DNA of 46,851 nucleotides. Origin: Burkholderiales bacterium (GTDB lineage Bacteria > Pseudomonadota > Gammaproteobacteria > Burkholderiales > JABEVD01). A model generated the notes under the pieces. The model did no database searches and was not told the origin of the DNA. It saw only the letters and a list, made by a program, of their open reading frames with translations. Positions 16,564-26,116 of the stretch are shown here, piece after piece. How positions within the stretch are numbered: the first letter of the stretch is position 1; each line of letters opens with the position of its first letter. Location of the stretch: assembly GCA_019753155.1 (NCBI GenBank), contig JAIELG010000037.1, positions 1 to 46,851 of the forward strand, read 5' to 3'. The translations under genes and the position numbers were made by a program.

Positions 16564-17796
16564 TCAGGCTTGGTTTGTCGGATGCAATGGATGCGAAATC
16601 CATGCATGCTGCGAGGCGTTCATGTCCATCAACCCCTCGATTTCAAGTGCCTGCAGCTTTCCCAAAATTTCCATCGAATGCTCGGAGAGCGTTCTCAGGT
16701 GGGGGGTGAGATCCTCGATGCCGGCGCCGTCCCTCACCAGATCGACGAGCAGGATGCCGATGTCGTGAAACTCGCAATGCGGTTTTTCCATGTCCAGGAA
16801 GGATTGCCTGTCCTTGAACATTTGTCCGACTCCGTAATACCACAGCCCCAATCGGCATTCCTTGCAGGACAAAGGCGGGATGTTCAGGTATTTTCGATGC
16901 GGTGAGTTTTTGGGAAAGGAAACCGCCCTGACCAGCTCGCTCACAAGCTGTTTTCGCCATTGCACATGGTCGACGATCGCCATGCTGATCAATCCGGCTG
17001 GCATGCCGGACCAGCGGATGTCTTCTTTTACGAAGGAGATATACCGATCCAGGGGGATCGCCTTGCTGATCCAGAACCCTTGAACTTTCGTGCATCCCGA
17101 TCCGAGCAGATGCTGGTATTGCCCGTTGTTCTCCACGCCTTCCGCCACGATGCTGATCCCCAGCTCGTGCGCCATGCGGATGGAAGACTCGACGATGGTC
17201 GAACATTTGTCCGAGTCGAGCATTCTGCCGATGATGCCCTGATCCAGTTTGATGATCGTAAAGGGCCACTTGCTGAGCGTATCCAGGGACGAATAGCCCG
17301 TGCCGAAATCATCCATCGCGAGTCCAAGCCCGACCTGCCGCAAAGGCAGTATATTGTTTCTGATCCTGTCGCCCGCTTCCAGCGCGGCAGTCTCGGTCAA
17401 TTCCACCTGCAGGCTGTCCGGCGGGATCTGCAAGGTCTCCAGCGATTCGAGCATCATCCTCGCGAAAGCATCGTCTTCGAAATCCCTGGCCGAAGCATTG
17501 AAGGACAGGGGTGATTTTTCCACATCCGTCAATACCATCAGGTCGTTCACCAGTTTAGGGAACATGTGGCGGGTAATGTCCTTGATGAGCGACGACTGTT
17601 CCGCCACGGGGATGAAAGCGTCCGGCATGACCACCGAGCCTTCGGGTTTGATCCACCTGATAAGCGCTTCTGCGCCGCTCACCTTCCCGGTCACGAGCGA
17701 AACTTTGGGCTGATAGTGGAAGACGAACTCATCGTTCTTCATTGCTTCGATGATTTCTGTTTCGGCTATCATGGGCAGCGCATCTCTCGGACTCAT
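16564..17796 (-). CDS. EAL-CZB protein, probable zinc-responsive c-di-GMP phosphodiesterase
   Basis: A 410-residue cytoplasmic protein with two domains. EAL domain about 12-255: EAL at 43-45, FNASA, the LTET glutamate, AMDDFGTGYSSL, IIKLDQ, VAEGVEN and VQGF, so the metal- and substrate-binding residues look intact and hydrolysis of c-di-GMP is likely. C-terminal CZB-like domain about 268-370: His in VDHVQW, Cys in CKECRLGLWYYG, then the two His of KPHCEFHDIG, the 3His/Cys zinc site. CZB domains regulate the cyclase DgcZ and chemoreceptors; coupling to EAL is much rarer. Stop abuts rluF tail to tail. The start could be ATG 17772 instead. Confidence 0.85.
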   Translation of the reverse strand: MSPRDALPMIAETEIIEAMKNDEFVFHYQPKVSLVTGKVSGAEALIRWIKPEGSVVMPDAFIPVAEQSSLIKDITRHMFPKLVNDLMVLTDVEKSPLSFNASARDFEDDAFARMMLESLETLQIPPDSLQVELTETAALEAGDRIRNNILPLRQVGLGLAMDDFGTGYSSLDTLSKWPFTIIKLDQGIIGRMLDSDKCSTIVESSIRMAHELGISIVAEGVENNGQYQHLLGSGCTKVQGFWISKAIPLDRYISFVKEDIRWSGMPAGLISMAIVDHVQWRKQLVSELVRAVSFPKNSPHRKYLNIPPLSCKECRLGLWYYGVGQMFKDRQSFLDMEKPHCEFHDIGILLVDLVRDGAGIEDLTPHLRTLSEHSMEILGKLQALEIEGLMDMNASQHAWISHPLHPTNQA

Positions 17797-17941
17797 TGCA
17801 AAAACATAGACCTTTTTTCGAAGCCTGACAAGCGCTTGATTGCCTGACCAGTCCGAATGGACTAATAATCCGCAGTCATTCGTAGCTCAGTTGTCACGTT
17901 CGTGCGCTATGCTATTCCGACTATATCAGTAAGGAATGCAA

Positions 17942-18685
17942 ATGAAGCATAAACTCATGCCATTGCTCGCAGCGGGTTTCCTGGGCGCGAGTGCTGCGCA
18001 GGCGAGCTTGACCGGCAACGGCAATGGACTGGTTTACGACAATGTCGCGAACCTCACCTGGCTGCAGGACGCCAATCTGTTCGGCACCATGTCGGCCGCC
18101 GATCCATCTCTGGTGAGCAAGATCATCGCTGCGGTGCCGAGTGTTGTGAACATGTCCAATATTTATTCGCCCAGCGGCGTTTACACGCTGAGTTCAGCGG
18201 ATTTCGGTCAAGGCGGCTTGCTGGACTGGTTCGGCGGCAAGGCCTGGGTGGGGTATCTCAACAGCATCAACTACAGGGGCTATAACGCATGGTCCCTGCC
18301 GGCGGCGGACCCGTCCTGCGGCGTAAGCTTCAACTGCACCAACAGCCAGCTTGGAAGCCTTTTCGCCAGCCTCGGCGGCGTGGCAGGAAAATCCATCGCC
18401 ACCGTCCATAATGCCGGTTACAGCCTGTTCCGGAATGTCCAGAGTTCCCTGTACTGGTCGGGCACGGAGTACGCATCGAGTCCCGATAACGCATGGGTCT
18501 TCGACAACGGAAACGGCAACCAAAGCGCCAACACCAAGACCAATCAGTATTATGCCTGGTGGGCCGTGCTTCCCGGCAATTTTTCGGCTCCTACGATGGC
18601 TGTCGTGCCGGAACCCGGACAGTGGGCGCTGATGCTGGCGGGATTCGCCCTGATGGGTGCGATCGCCAGACGAGGCAAGCGCTAA
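17942..18685 (+). CDS. PEP-CTERM exported protein with Lcl/DUF1566-like domain
   Basis: Exported protein of about 247 residues. Signal peptide 1-20 ([21 protein letters not shown]), a middle domain with features of the DUF1566/Lcl fold ([36 protein letters not shown]) and a C-terminal PEP-CTERM tag: [19 protein letters not shown] followed by ARRGKR. The tag directs processing by an exosortase in exopolysaccharide-producing bacteria; no exosortase is in the window. I prefer ATG 17942, 6 bases after AAGGA; the ATG at 17936 sits directly against that site. The end overlaps the chemoreceptor gene by 4 bases, tail to tail. Confidence 0.85.
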   Translation: MKHKLMPLLAAGFLGASAAQASLTGNGNGLVYDNVANLTWLQDANLFGTMSAADPSLVSKIIAAVPSVVNMSNIYSPSGVYTLSSADFGQGGLLDWFGGKAWVGYLNSINYRGYNAWSLPAADPSCGVSFNCTNSQLGSLFASLGGVAGKSIATVHNAGYSLFRNVQSSLYWSGTEYASSPDNAWVFDNGNGNQSANTKTNQYYAWWAVLPGNFSAPTMAVVPEPGQWALMLAGFALMGAIARRGKR

Positions 18686-20304
18686 ACCCTGAAGCGGCCT
18701 ACGGTGGCTTGAAGGGATGACGCCAGTTGTTCCAGAAGCTGGGCGGCGCTGGCGGTTTGTTGTACCGCCATGCTGTTTTCCTCTGTCATTTGGGCGATTC
18801 TTTCCACGTTTCTTGCAATATCGTTGCTGGCTGCGCTCTGTTCCTTGAGCGAGTCGGAAATGTCGCTCACCGCTTGAGCTACCAGGGTCGCCTCGTCTTT
18901 GATCTGAGTGATCGATTGACCGGCCTGACTTGCGAGCGCTACGCCGCTGCTTACTCTGGAGACGCCGCTTTCCATGCTGTTCACCGCTTCACGGGTGCCG
19001 ATCTGGATCTTTTCGATCATGGCGGCGATTTCCTGTGTTGACGTGGTCGTTCGTTCCGCCAGCTTGCGCACTTCGTCGGCGACAACGGCGAAACCCCGTC
19101 CCTGTTCGCCCGCACGGGCGGCTTCGATCGCGGCGTTAAGGGCGAGCAGGTTGGTCTGATCGGCGATTTCCTTGATGACGTTGACGATGGCGGAAATCTC
19201 GCCTGACTGCTGTTCCAGCGCTTCGATGATTTGCGAGGATTCCTTGACGGAGCCTTCTATTTTTGCCATTTCCGTCACCGCATTCTGGATCACCGCTGCG
19301 CCTTGTTCAGACATTTCCCCGGAATGTCTGGAAGCATTTCTCGCATTTTGCGCGTTGCCGGAAACCTGATCGATGCTGACCGTCATTTCTTCCACAGCCG
19401 ATGCCATGGCGGAAGCAGCCTCGGACTGCTGGCGCGAGCCGTCAGCTACCTGGCCTGATGCTGCGGATAGCTGTGCGGCCGTGCTGGATACCTGATCGGC
19501 GCTGCCCAGAATCTCCGAGATCATTTCCTTCAACCTGGCCGCCATGTTGCGCATCGCGGCCAGCAGCATGCCGGTTTCGTCTGTGGAGTTCACTTCTATT
19601 GTTCCGGTCAGGTCGCCGCCTGCAAGCCGGTTCGCCACCCGCACCGCTTCGCCGATGGGACGGGTGATGCCGCGGGTCACCTGGAAGGCGATGCCGGAAC
19701 CCAGCAGGAATGCTGCGACAGCCAGACCGAGCATCATGACGCGGGTTGATGCGTAATTCTCTTCGGCCTGCCTTCCCGTCTCTGTCATTTGTCTTTCCTG
19801 ATACTCGACCAGTTTCTTGATGGAAGCGAAATATGCGGCCTGAGTTTTATAATTTTCGCCATACAACACCCTGGCTGCATCGTCGGGTTTTCCGGCCAAT
19901 CCAAGCCGGATGACTTCTGCAGTATAGCTGTTGTAAGCGGCACGAGCTTCGTGCATGGCCTTGAGCAGTCCTCTGCCTTCCTCGGACTTGACTGCTTTGT
20001 CGAGCTGATCGAACAGTTCGATGTTCCTTGCGATATTGCTGTCGTAGGCATCCTTGTTCTTCGCCTTGATCTTGTCGTCAGGGTTGAGAATGATGTTGAG
20101 GATGATGCGCGTATTATCCATTGCCCTGAAAGCGATTTCGTTGGCGGCGGATGTTTTCGGGTAACGGTCATTGAGCACTGATCCCACATTCCGGTTGAGT
20201 TCTCCCAGTTGGCCGATGCCGATCAATGCGGTGACGGACAACAGAAACAGGATCAGGCCGAAACCCAGCCCAAGGCGCATGCCGATTTTCATATTTTTGA
20301 ACAT
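18682..20304 (-). CDS. Methyl-accepting chemotaxis protein
   Basis: A 540-residue chemoreceptor: membrane segment about 10-31, periplasmic four-helix-bundle sensor about 35-187, second segment about 189-210, HAMP about 211-263, then a long cytoplasmic signalling hairpin to the end. The hairpin tip motif is [20 protein letters not shown] with [18 protein letters not shown]. It ends RFRV, with no C-terminal CheR/CheB-docking pentapeptide. Ligand unknown. No chemotaxis kinase genes are nearby; the EAL-CZB gene suggests a local signalling theme only by proximity. Confidence 0.93.
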   Translation of the reverse strand: MFKNMKIGMRLGLGFGLILFLLSVTALIGIGQLGELNRNVGSVLNDRYPKTSAANEIAFRAMDNTRIILNIILNPDDKIKAKNKDAYDSNIARNIELFDQLDKAVKSEEGRGLLKAMHEARAAYNSYTAEVIRLGLAGKPDDAARVLYGENYKTQAAYFASIKKLVEYQERQMTETGRQAEENYASTRVMMLGLAVAAFLLGSGIAFQVTRGITRPIGEAVRVANRLAGGDLTGTIEVNSTDETGMLLAAMRNMAARLKEMISEILGSADQVSSTAAQLSAASGQVADGSRQQSEAASAMASAVEEMTVSIDQVSGNAQNARNASRHSGEMSEQGAAVIQNAVTEMAKIEGSVKESSQIIEALEQQSGEISAIVNVIKEIADQTNLLALNAAIEAARAGEQGRGFAVVADEVRKLAERTTTSTQEIAAMIEKIQIGTREAVNSMESGVSRVSSGVALASQAGQSITQIKDEATLVAQAVSDISDSLKEQSAASNDIARNVERIAQMTEENSMAVQQTASAAQLLEQLASSLQATVGRFRV

Positions 20305-20433
20305 TACGCTGCATCTTTCATGTGAAATTAGAGACTGTTCTCAAAGTGCTTAACGAATACGTTGCCGGAACATAAACCATTTCGCCGGCACTGGCAAGGC
20401 CGGAAGTGTTACGGATTGTCGCGTTCTGAAAGG

Positions 20434-20465
20434 AAAAAGGGCCGCGATCGATCGCAACCCTTTTT
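20434..20465 (-). terminator. Intrinsic terminator after the 20482-20937 gene
   Basis: AAAAAGGG...CCCTTTTT with an inner GCGATCGATCGC stem, ending in a U-run on the minus-strand transcript. It lies 17 bases past the stop of the small hypothetical gene; the A-run makes it usable in both directions. Confidence 0.75.
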
Positions 20466-20481
20466 CGCATGGGACGGGCTT

Positions 20482-20937
20482 TCAGTTGCCTGGGTGGACT
20501 TCGCCTGTGACTGTATCGACAAAGATATAGGGTTCCGCAGGATTTCCGCCGAAAATGAAATAGGGGTTGCCAGGCTTCGGACCCATCGGATTGCGCAGGG
20601 TAACCGCTCCATAGGGATTCGGATAGCCCGCTTTTTCCTTCAGTTCGTTGGCTTGTGGGAGATCCATCTTGATGGGCCACTGGATGATGATGTCTTCGAG
20701 CCAGGGCTCAGGGATAAGCTGCGGCTTGCCGAACTCGCCGTAACCGGTTTCCTTGATGATCACGGTGGAATTGTTCACGTTCTGAAAGACCACTCTCAAT
20801 CGGTCTATCTTTGCCGGATCCGTGGTGGGTCCGCCGGATGCCGTTCCATCGGCTTCATACAGCTTGGCCTTCGGGTATTGCTCGGTCACTATTCTCACTG
20901 CAATATTTACGCGACCATCGAAACTAAGAATTGTCAT
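20482..20937 (-). CDS. Hypothetical protein
   Basis: A 151-residue soluble protein that I do not recognise. The start at ATG 20937 is well supported by AAGGAGA upstream. No signal peptide or membrane segment. The first third (MTILSFDGRVNIAVRIVTEQ) looks beta-rich; the middle contains QNVNNSTVIIKETGYGEFGK; the end is rich in Pro, Gly and Asn (NPMGPKPGNPYFIFGGNPA) and closes with YIFVDTVTGEVHPGN. It has its own terminator and a 160-base upstream gap, so it is probably a single-gene unit. Good translation signals suggest a real gene rather than a chance frame. Confidence 0.65.
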   Translation of the reverse strand: MTILSFDGRVNIAVRIVTEQYPKAKLYEADGTASGGPTTDPAKIDRLRVVFQNVNNSTVIIKETGYGEFGKPQLIPEPWLEDIIIQWPIKMDLPQANELKEKAGYPNPYGAVTLRNPMGPKPGNPYFIFGGNPAEPYIFVDTVTGEVHPGN

Positions 20938-21240
20938 GTCATTCTCCTTGAAGTTGCGGCAATTGAAGGGATGCTGCAAGCTGCCGCCGTGCTTGTCCAT
21001 GCCGGGCAGGCCCCGGCTTTATCCGCATGCAGTCTGGATGCTTTTCATGCCCATGTCACCTGTCAGAATATACAGCTTGCGCAGTTTGAGCGGTTTGAGC
21101 GGGTCGAAAAATCCAGTCGGTTGATGTACCCTATGCTATGTTATTGACTGTGATATGGGGGAAAGTATGGATACCATCCTTACCAGTAATGCAGGGATTG
21201 TTATAGCTGGCTTCTTAGGCATCTTTGCGTCTGCTGCCAT

Positions 21241-21462
21241 GTCATCGAGGGAACCGGGGGCTTGCGAAAGCTGCGCCGCCCCGATCCAAAGCGCGGCAAG
21301 GGCAAGCGTGGCGGCCTGAGGGTGATTTACTTCTGGTGGGAAGCCGGCAGGCAATTCTGGCTTTTTACCCTTTACAACAAGGACGAAATGGAAGACTTGA
21401 GCGCCCAGGAAAAAGGATTGCTCAAGGATATGCTGAAACGTGAACTGGAGGCAAGACGATGA
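21241..21462 (+). pseudogene. RelE/HigB-type toxin, N-terminally truncated
   Basis: The frame VIEGTGGLRKLRRPDPKRGK, GGLRVIYFWWEAGRQFWLF and TLYNKDEMEDLSAQEKGLLK matches the C-terminal two thirds of RelE/ParE-superfamily toxins paired with NadS antitoxins. The usual 40 or so N-terminal residues are missing: upstream in the same frame the sequence is not family-like and meets TAA at 21187. The first ATG in frame is 21262, giving at most 66 residues. The stop overlaps the antitoxin ATG (ATGA), the original operon arrangement. Probably inactive. Confidence 0.72.
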
Positions 21463-21773
21463 AGAAACGCAACTTGTTTGCAGAGCTTGCGGAAGGCTTC
21501 GATGCCATGGCCGAGGAACGGGCCGGGAAGCGCACCTTGCGCACGCATGAAGTTGAAACAATGCCCGTTGCGAATGTCACGGCGGAAGAGCTTGTCGCCT
21601 TGCGAGAACGGCTGAATCTTTCCCGTCCGGTTTTCGCCCGGTATTTGCGCACCAATCCACGAACCCTGGAGAACTGGGAGCAAGGCCGCGCCCGGCCAAA
21701 CGCGCAGGCTGCCTTGTTGATTCGACTGGTTGAGCGTTACCCGGACACGGTTGAGCGGCTGGGGACGCTATGA
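21459..21773 (+). CDS. NadS-family antitoxin (HTH)
   Basis: A 104-residue antitoxin. The N-terminal segment (MKKRNLFAELAEGFDAMAEE) would bind the toxin; an Xre-type helix-turn-helix follows at about 45-95 (LVALRERLNLSRPVFARYL, then RTLENWEQGRARPN). Full length and intact while its toxin partner is truncated, so it may persist as a free repressor or neutralise related toxins elsewhere. Starts inside the toxin stop codon and its own stop overlaps the ATG of the HigA-like remnant. Confidence 0.85.
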   Translation: MKKRNLFAELAEGFDAMAEERAGKRTLRTHEVETMPVANVTAEELVALRERLNLSRPVFARYLRTNPRTLENWEQGRARPNAQAALLIRLVERYPDTVERLGTL

Positions 21774-22092
21774 CCCGAATGCACAACCCGGCGCATCCCG
21801 CTTGACCCTGCACGATGACGTGCTTCCCGTGCTCGGACTGTCCGTAACCGAAGCTGCGCAACAATTGGGCGTGTCCCGTGTAGCGCTTTCCCGTGTCATA
21901 AATGGCCGCGCCGCCATATCGCCGGAAATGGCTTTGCGCCTCGAAGCATGGCTGGGCGTTGAGAATGGTGGACGTGCCGACGCTTGGATTGCCGAGCAAC
22001 GCGCCTATGACATGTGGCAGGCCGAGCAGCGCATAAAGGAATTACCCCTGCATGTTCAACCGGCTCCACTGGAAAGGCTGTCCGCCGTCTGA
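21770..22092 (+). pseudogene. HigA-family antitoxin with a 1-base frameshift
   Basis: The start ATG 21770 reads MTRMHNPAHPA then TGA at 21803. One frame over, the expected continuation LTLHDDVLPVLGLSVTEAA runs intact to 22092 (HTH QQLGVSRVALSRVINGRAAI). A single missing G near 21799 (CCCGCTTG instead of CCCGGCTTG) explains both halves. Re-initiation at an in-frame TTG or GTG (about 21802-21820) could still give a nearly complete HTH protein of roughly 95 residues. No HigB toxin accompanies it. Confidence 0.75.
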
Positions 22093-22202
22093 TATTGCTG
22101 TTCACCGCGATAATCGTCTGCGCGCTGTCTTGGCCGTTACGGCGTAACGCCGGACGAACCCGCCTGCATTCCCGTAACCGGGTTACACGGAAGCCGGAAA
22201 GC

Positions 22203-22229
22203 AAAAAGCCAGGTCTTTTTAACCTGGCT
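22203..22229 (-). terminator. Terminator of tRNA-Asn
   Basis: Stem AGCCAGGT / ACCTGGCT (8 bp, 7-base loop) followed by UUUUUGC on the minus-strand transcript, 18 bases past the tRNA 3' end. Confidence 0.85.
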
Positions 22230-22246
22230 AAGTGCTTGTTTTGTTT

Positions 22247-22322
22247 TGGCTCCCCGACCTGGACTCGAACCAGGGACCTGCGGATTAACAGTCCGTCGCT
22301 CTACCGACTGAGCTATCAGGGA
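22247..22322 (-). tRNA. tRNA-Asn (GTT)
   Basis: Minus-strand cloverleaf of 76 bases with encoded CCA. Acceptor TCCCTGA pairs with TCGGGGA (one T-G pair), D-arm GCTC...GAGC, anticodon loop CTGTTAA with anticodon GTT, T-arm with GGTTCGAGTCC. It sits between the decayed toxin-antitoxin patch and the aminotransferase gene. Confidence 0.97.
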
Positions 22323-22358
22323 ATGGAGGGTGAATTCTAATGTCTTGGGGCTTCGAGG

Positions 22359-23555
22359 TCAATAGGCAAGGGCAGCCTCGATGCGGGAGAGCGCCGTTTT
22401 CAGGTTCTCCATGGAGGTGGCAAAGGAAAGGCGCATGTAGCCCTCGAGTCCGAAAGCCGAACCCGGCACCACGGCGACCCCGCCTTTTTCCAGCAGGTAT
22501 TCGCAGAAGGCGATGTCGGTTCCCTCGGCGATCGTTCCCTTCGCGTGCAGGGAGGCAATCGCGCTCCTCGCGTCGGCGAAAGCATAGAATGCGCCGCCCG
22601 ACGGGATGCACTTCAGGCCGGCAATGGCATTGAGCTTCTCCACCACAAAGGCATGGCGCTGTCTGAAGGCTTCCAGCATGGGGCTTATGCAGGACTGATC
22701 GCCGTTGAGCGCGGCTTCGGCGGCGACCTGCGAAATCGATGTCGGATTGGACGTGCTCTGCGACTGCACGTTCTCCATTGCCGTGATGATGGCCTCCGGG
22801 CCCGCGGCATAGCCTATGCGCCATCCCGTCATCGCATAGGCCTTGGAGACGCCGTTCAGGACCATGGTCCTGGGGTAGAAATCCGGGCAGGCATTGAGTA
22901 TATTGACGAACTTCGAGCCTTCGAGGTTGATATGTTCGTACATGTCGTCTGTCGCGATCAAAATTTCCGGGTATTTGCGCAGAACTTTTCCAAGCGCTTC
23001 GAGCTCCAATAGCGAGTAGACTGCGCCGCTCGGATTGCTCGGGCTGTTGATCACGACCATTTTCGTTTTCGGAGTGATCGCAGCTTCGAGTTGTTCCGGG
23101 GTGATTTTGAAGCCCTGCTCGATTCCGGCCTCGACGATCACAGGCTTTCCACCTGCGATGAGGACGATGTCGGGGTAGGAAACCCAGTAGGGGGCGGGAA
23201 TCACAACTTCTTCGCCTTCGTTTATCGTGGCGAGCGCCAGGTTGAAAAAGCTCTGCTTGCCTCCACATGAAACGAGGATCTGTTTTGCATGGTATTCGAG
23301 TCCGTTATCCCGTTTGAGTTTCGCCTGAATCGCAGTCTTGAGGCCGGGGGTGCCGCCTACGGCAGTATATTTGGTGAAGCCTGATTCTATGGCGCGAATC
23401 GCGGCATCCTTGATGTGCCAGGGCGTGTCGAAATCAGGTTCCCCCGCGCCGAGCCCGATGATGTCCCGGCCTTCGGCTTTGAGTCTGGCCGCTCTTGCCG
23501 TGACTGCCAGGGTGGGAGAAGGTTTGATGGCTTGGACGCGCGTCGAGAGTTTCAC
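22359..23555 (-). CDS. aspC: Aspartate/aromatic aminotransferase, class I
   Basis: PLP-dependent transaminase interconverting aspartate and oxaloacetate with 2-oxoglutarate/glutamate, 398 residues, full length for the type I-gamma group. The PLP lysine lies in NGVSKAYAMTGWRIGY; the phosphate-binding and Asp/Tyr elements (NSPSNPSGAVYS, TDDMYEHI) and the C-terminal LSFATSMENL arginine-region are present. I start at GTG 23555 (VKLSTRVQAIKPSPTLAV) with AGGG 6 bases upstream; an ATG at 23594 is open but would place uvrB and this gene in head-on overlap. Divergent from uvrB. Related prephenate aminotransferases cannot be excluded. Confidence 0.88.
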   Translation of the reverse strand: MKLSTRVQAIKPSPTLAVTARAARLKAEGRDIIGLGAGEPDFDTPWHIKDAAIRAIESGFTKYTAVGGTPGLKTAIQAKLKRDNGLEYHAKQILVSCGGKQSFFNLALATINEGEEVVIPAPYWVSYPDIVLIAGGKPVIVEAGIEQGFKITPEQLEAAITPKTKMVVINSPSNPSGAVYSLLELEALGKVLRKYPEILIATDDMYEHINLEGSKFVNILNACPDFYPRTMVLNGVSKAYAMTGWRIGYAAGPEAIITAMENVQSQSTSNPTSISQVAAEAALNGDQSCISPMLEAFRQRHAFVVEKLNAIAGLKCIPSGGAFYAFADARSAIASLHAKGTIAEGTDIAFCEYLLEKGGVAVVPGSAFGLEGYMRLSFATSMENLKTALSRIEAALAY

Positions 23556-23602
23556 GATATTCCCTATGTTAAAATCGCTTTTTGCAATCTCCAATTATAC
23601 CG

Positions 23603-25633
23603 ATGATCGCCACTTTCCCCAATAGCGCATACCGTTTGCATCAGCCCTTCGCGCCTGCCGGAGACCAGCCCGATGCAATCGAGAAGCTGACCGAGGGCGT
23701 GCGCGCCGGAATGCGCTTTCAGACCCTGCTCGGCGTAACGGGTTCCGGCAAGACCTACACCATGGCGAACGTCATCGCAAGGCTGGGGCGTCCCGCGATC
23801 GTCATGGCGCCAAACAAGACGCTCGCGGCCCAGCTTTATTCCGAAATGCGCGATTTCCTTCCGGAGAATGCGGTCGAATATTTCGTCTCCTATTACGATT
23901 ATTACCAGCCCGAAGCCTATGTGCCTTCGCGCGACCTGTTCATAGAAAAGGATTCCTCCATCAACGAGCATATCGAGCAGATGCGGCTTTCCGCCACAAA
24001 ATCCCTGCTCGAGCGTCCGGACTGTGTGATCGTCGCGACCGTCTCGTCGATCTATGGTATAGGCGATCCGGTCGACTACCACGGCATGATCCTTCACCTG
24101 CGCGAAAACGAGAGCGCCTCGCAAAGAGAAGCGGTGAAACGCCTCGTCGCGATGCAATACGAGCGCAACGACATCGAATTCAAGCGCGGGGTGTTCAGGG
24201 TGAGGGGCGACATACTGGACATATTCCCGGCTGAGAGCAATGAACTCGCGCTCAGGGTGAGCTTTTTCGACGACACGGTGGAGTCGCTCAGCCTGTTCGA
24301 TCCGCTCACCGGGCATGTCAGGCAGAAGGTTTCGCGCTACACGGTCTATCCTTCCAGCCATTACGTGACGCCGCGCAGCACTACCTTGCGCGCGATCGAG
24401 ACGATCAAGAGCGAACTGCGCGAGCGGGTGAGTTTTTACCACAGGGAAAACAAGCTCGTGGAAGCGCAGCGGATAGAGCAGAGAACCCGCTTCGACCTTG
24501 AGATGCTCAACGAACTCGGTTTCTGCAAGGGGATCGAAAATTATTCGCGGCATCTATCGGGAAGAAATCCGGGGGATCCTCCCCCCACGCTCATCGACTA
24601 TCTTCCGCCGGACGCGCTCATGATCGTGGACGAAAGCCATGTGACCATTCCCCAGATCGGGGCGATGTTCAAGGGGGACCGCTCCAGGAAGGAGAATCTC
24701 GTCGAATACGGATTCAGGCTGCCTTCCGCGCTCGACAACCGTCCGCTGCGTTTCGACGAATTCGAGAAAGTGATGCGCCAGAGCATATTCGTTTCGGCCA
24801 CCCCTTCCGTTTACGAGGCAAATCACCAGCAGCAGGTGGTGGAGCAGGTCATTCGCCCCACCGGACTTGTCGATCCGAAGGTCGAAGTGAGGCCGGCATC
24901 CAGCCAGGTCGACGACCTGATGTCCGAAGTCAGGCTGTGCGTGGAGAAGAACGAGCGCGTGCTGGTGACGACGCTCACCAAGCGCATGTCGGAGGATCTG
25001 ACCGACTATTTTTCCGATCATGGCATCAAGGTGCGCTATCTGCATTCGGACATCGGCACGGTCGAGCGGGTCGAGATCATCCGCGACCTGAGGCTCGGCC
25101 TGTTCGACGTGCTGGTCGGAATCAACCTGTTGAGGGAAGGACTCGACATCCCGGAAGTTTCTCTCGTTGCGATCCTGGATGCGGACAAGGAAGGCTTTCT
25201 CAGGTCGGAGCGCTCGCTCATCCAGACCATGGGGCGGGCAGCCCGCCATGCCGGGGGGAGGGCGATCCTCTATGCCGATACCATGACGGGATCGATGCAG
25301 CGCGCCATAGGCGAGACGGAAAGGCGCCGCAGGAAGCAGATCGCCCACAACGAAGCCAACGGCATCACGCCGGTCGGGGTTTCGAGGGGCATACGCGACA
25401 TGATAGACGGGGTTTACGATGCGGAAGGCGAACTTGCCGCCCAGCGGGCCAGAAAATCCGAGGAAAAATACCTCGCCATGAATGAAGCCGAGATTTCAAG
25501 GGAAATCAGGAGGATCGAGAAGGAGATGCTTGCCGCCGCAAAAAACCTCGAATTCGAGAAGGCTGCGGGCCTCAGGGACGAGCTTCACCTGTTGAAGGAA
25601 CGGGTTTTCGGCATTGCGCCAATCGAAGGGTGA
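23603..25633 (+). CDS. uvrB: Excinuclease ABC subunit B
   Basis: DNA damage-verification helicase of nucleotide excision repair, 676 residues. Walker A is [13 protein letters not shown] near residue 40; the beta-hairpin that probes DNA is [20 protein letters not shown] near 92; helicase motif DESH ([10 protein letters not shown]) near 338; motif [11 protein letters not shown] near 545; a C-terminal UVR domain (about 635-670) that contacts UvrC ends the protein. Start at ATG 23603 ([16 protein letters not shown]) gives the usual length. Its start lies 47 bases from the divergent aminotransferase start. Confidence 0.97.
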   Translation: MIATFPNSAYRLHQPFAPAGDQPDAIEKLTEGVRAGMRFQTLLGVTGSGKTYTMANVIARLGRPAIVMAPNKTLAAQLYSEMRDFLPENAVEYFVSYYDYYQPEAYVPSRDLFIEKDSSINEHIEQMRLSATKSLLERPDCVIVATVSSIYGIGDPVDYHGMILHLRENESASQREAVKRLVAMQYERNDIEFKRGVFRVRGDILDIFPAESNELALRVSFFDDTVESLSLFDPLTGHVRQKVSRYTVYPSSHYVTPRSTTLRAIETIKSELRERVSFYHRENKLVEAQRIEQRTRFDLEMLNELGFCKGIENYSRHLSGRNPGDPPPTLIDYLPPDALMIVDESHVTIPQIGAMFKGDRSRKENLVEYGFRLPSALDNRPLRFDEFEKVMRQSIFVSATPSVYEANHQQQVVEQVIRPTGLVDPKVEVRPASSQVDDLMSEVRLCVEKNERVLVTTLTKRMSEDLTDYFSDHGIKVRYLHSDIGTVERVEIIRDLRLGLFDVLVGINLLREGLDIPEVSLVAILDADKEGFLRSERSLIQTMGRAARHAGGRAILYADTMTGSMQRAIGETERRRRKQIAHNEANGITPVGVSRGIRDMIDGVYDAEGELAAQRARKSEEKYLAMNEAEISREIRRIEKEMLAAAKNLEFEKAAGLRDELHLLKERVFGIAPIEG

Positions 25634-25635
25634 AT

Positions 25636-26112
25636 ATGGAAAAAATCGGAGTTTTGTTCGTCTGCATGGGAAACATCTGCCGCTCCCCGACAGCGGAGGC
25701 GGTATTCAGGCACAAGGTCGAGGCTGCCCGCCTGGGTGACAGGTTCGTCATCGACTCGGCTGGCACGCACGGCTATCATGTAGGGGGATCCCCCGATGAG
25801 CGGGCAATACGCGCAGCGAGGAGCAGGGGATACGACATGGATCGTCTGCGCGCAAGACTGGTCGAAAAAGAGGATTTCCTGCGTTTCGATTATATTCTTG
25901 CGATGGACAGGCAGAACCTTGCAATCCTGCATCGCATGGCCGAGCCGCAGTTGCAGTCGAAAGCGAGGCTACTCATGGAATACAGCAGGGATTACGAGGA
26001 AAAAGAGGTGCCCGACCCGTATTACGGCGGGCTGCGTGGTTTCGAAACCGTTCTCGACAGAGTGGAAAGCGCCACGAACGGGCTGCTGAAGGAAATCCTG
26101 GCAGCCCGCTGA
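25636..26112 (+). CDS. Low-molecular-weight protein-tyrosine phosphatase
   Basis: A 158-residue phosphatase of the arsenate-reductase-like LMW-PTP fold. The CX5R loop is VCMGNICRSPTAEAV at residues 10-24 and the general-acid Asp is in VPDPYYGG near 124. Such enzymes dephosphorylate tyrosine on proteins, often tyrosine kinases controlling exopolysaccharide export. ATG 25636 lies 2 bases after the uvrB stop with AAGGG upstream; GTG 25630 is an alternative. Stops 4 bases from the convergent rne gene. Confidence 0.92.
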   Translation: MEKIGVLFVCMGNICRSPTAEAVFRHKVEAARLGDRFVIDSAGTHGYHVGGSPDERAIRAARSRGYDMDRLRARLVEKEDFLRFDYILAMDRQNLAILHRMAEPQLQSKARLLMEYSRDYEEKEVPDPYYGGLRGFETVLDRVESATNGLLKEILAAR

Positions 26113-26116
26113 ATCG

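Noticed and set aside
17797-17941. Divergent regulatory RNA between the EAL and PEP-CTERM genes
   Set aside because: Only 145 bases with no stable hairpin or conserved riboswitch element; probably just two promoters.
20341-20400. Additional terminator after the chemoreceptor start
   Set aside because: No stem with a U-run was found on either strand outside the one at 20434-20465.
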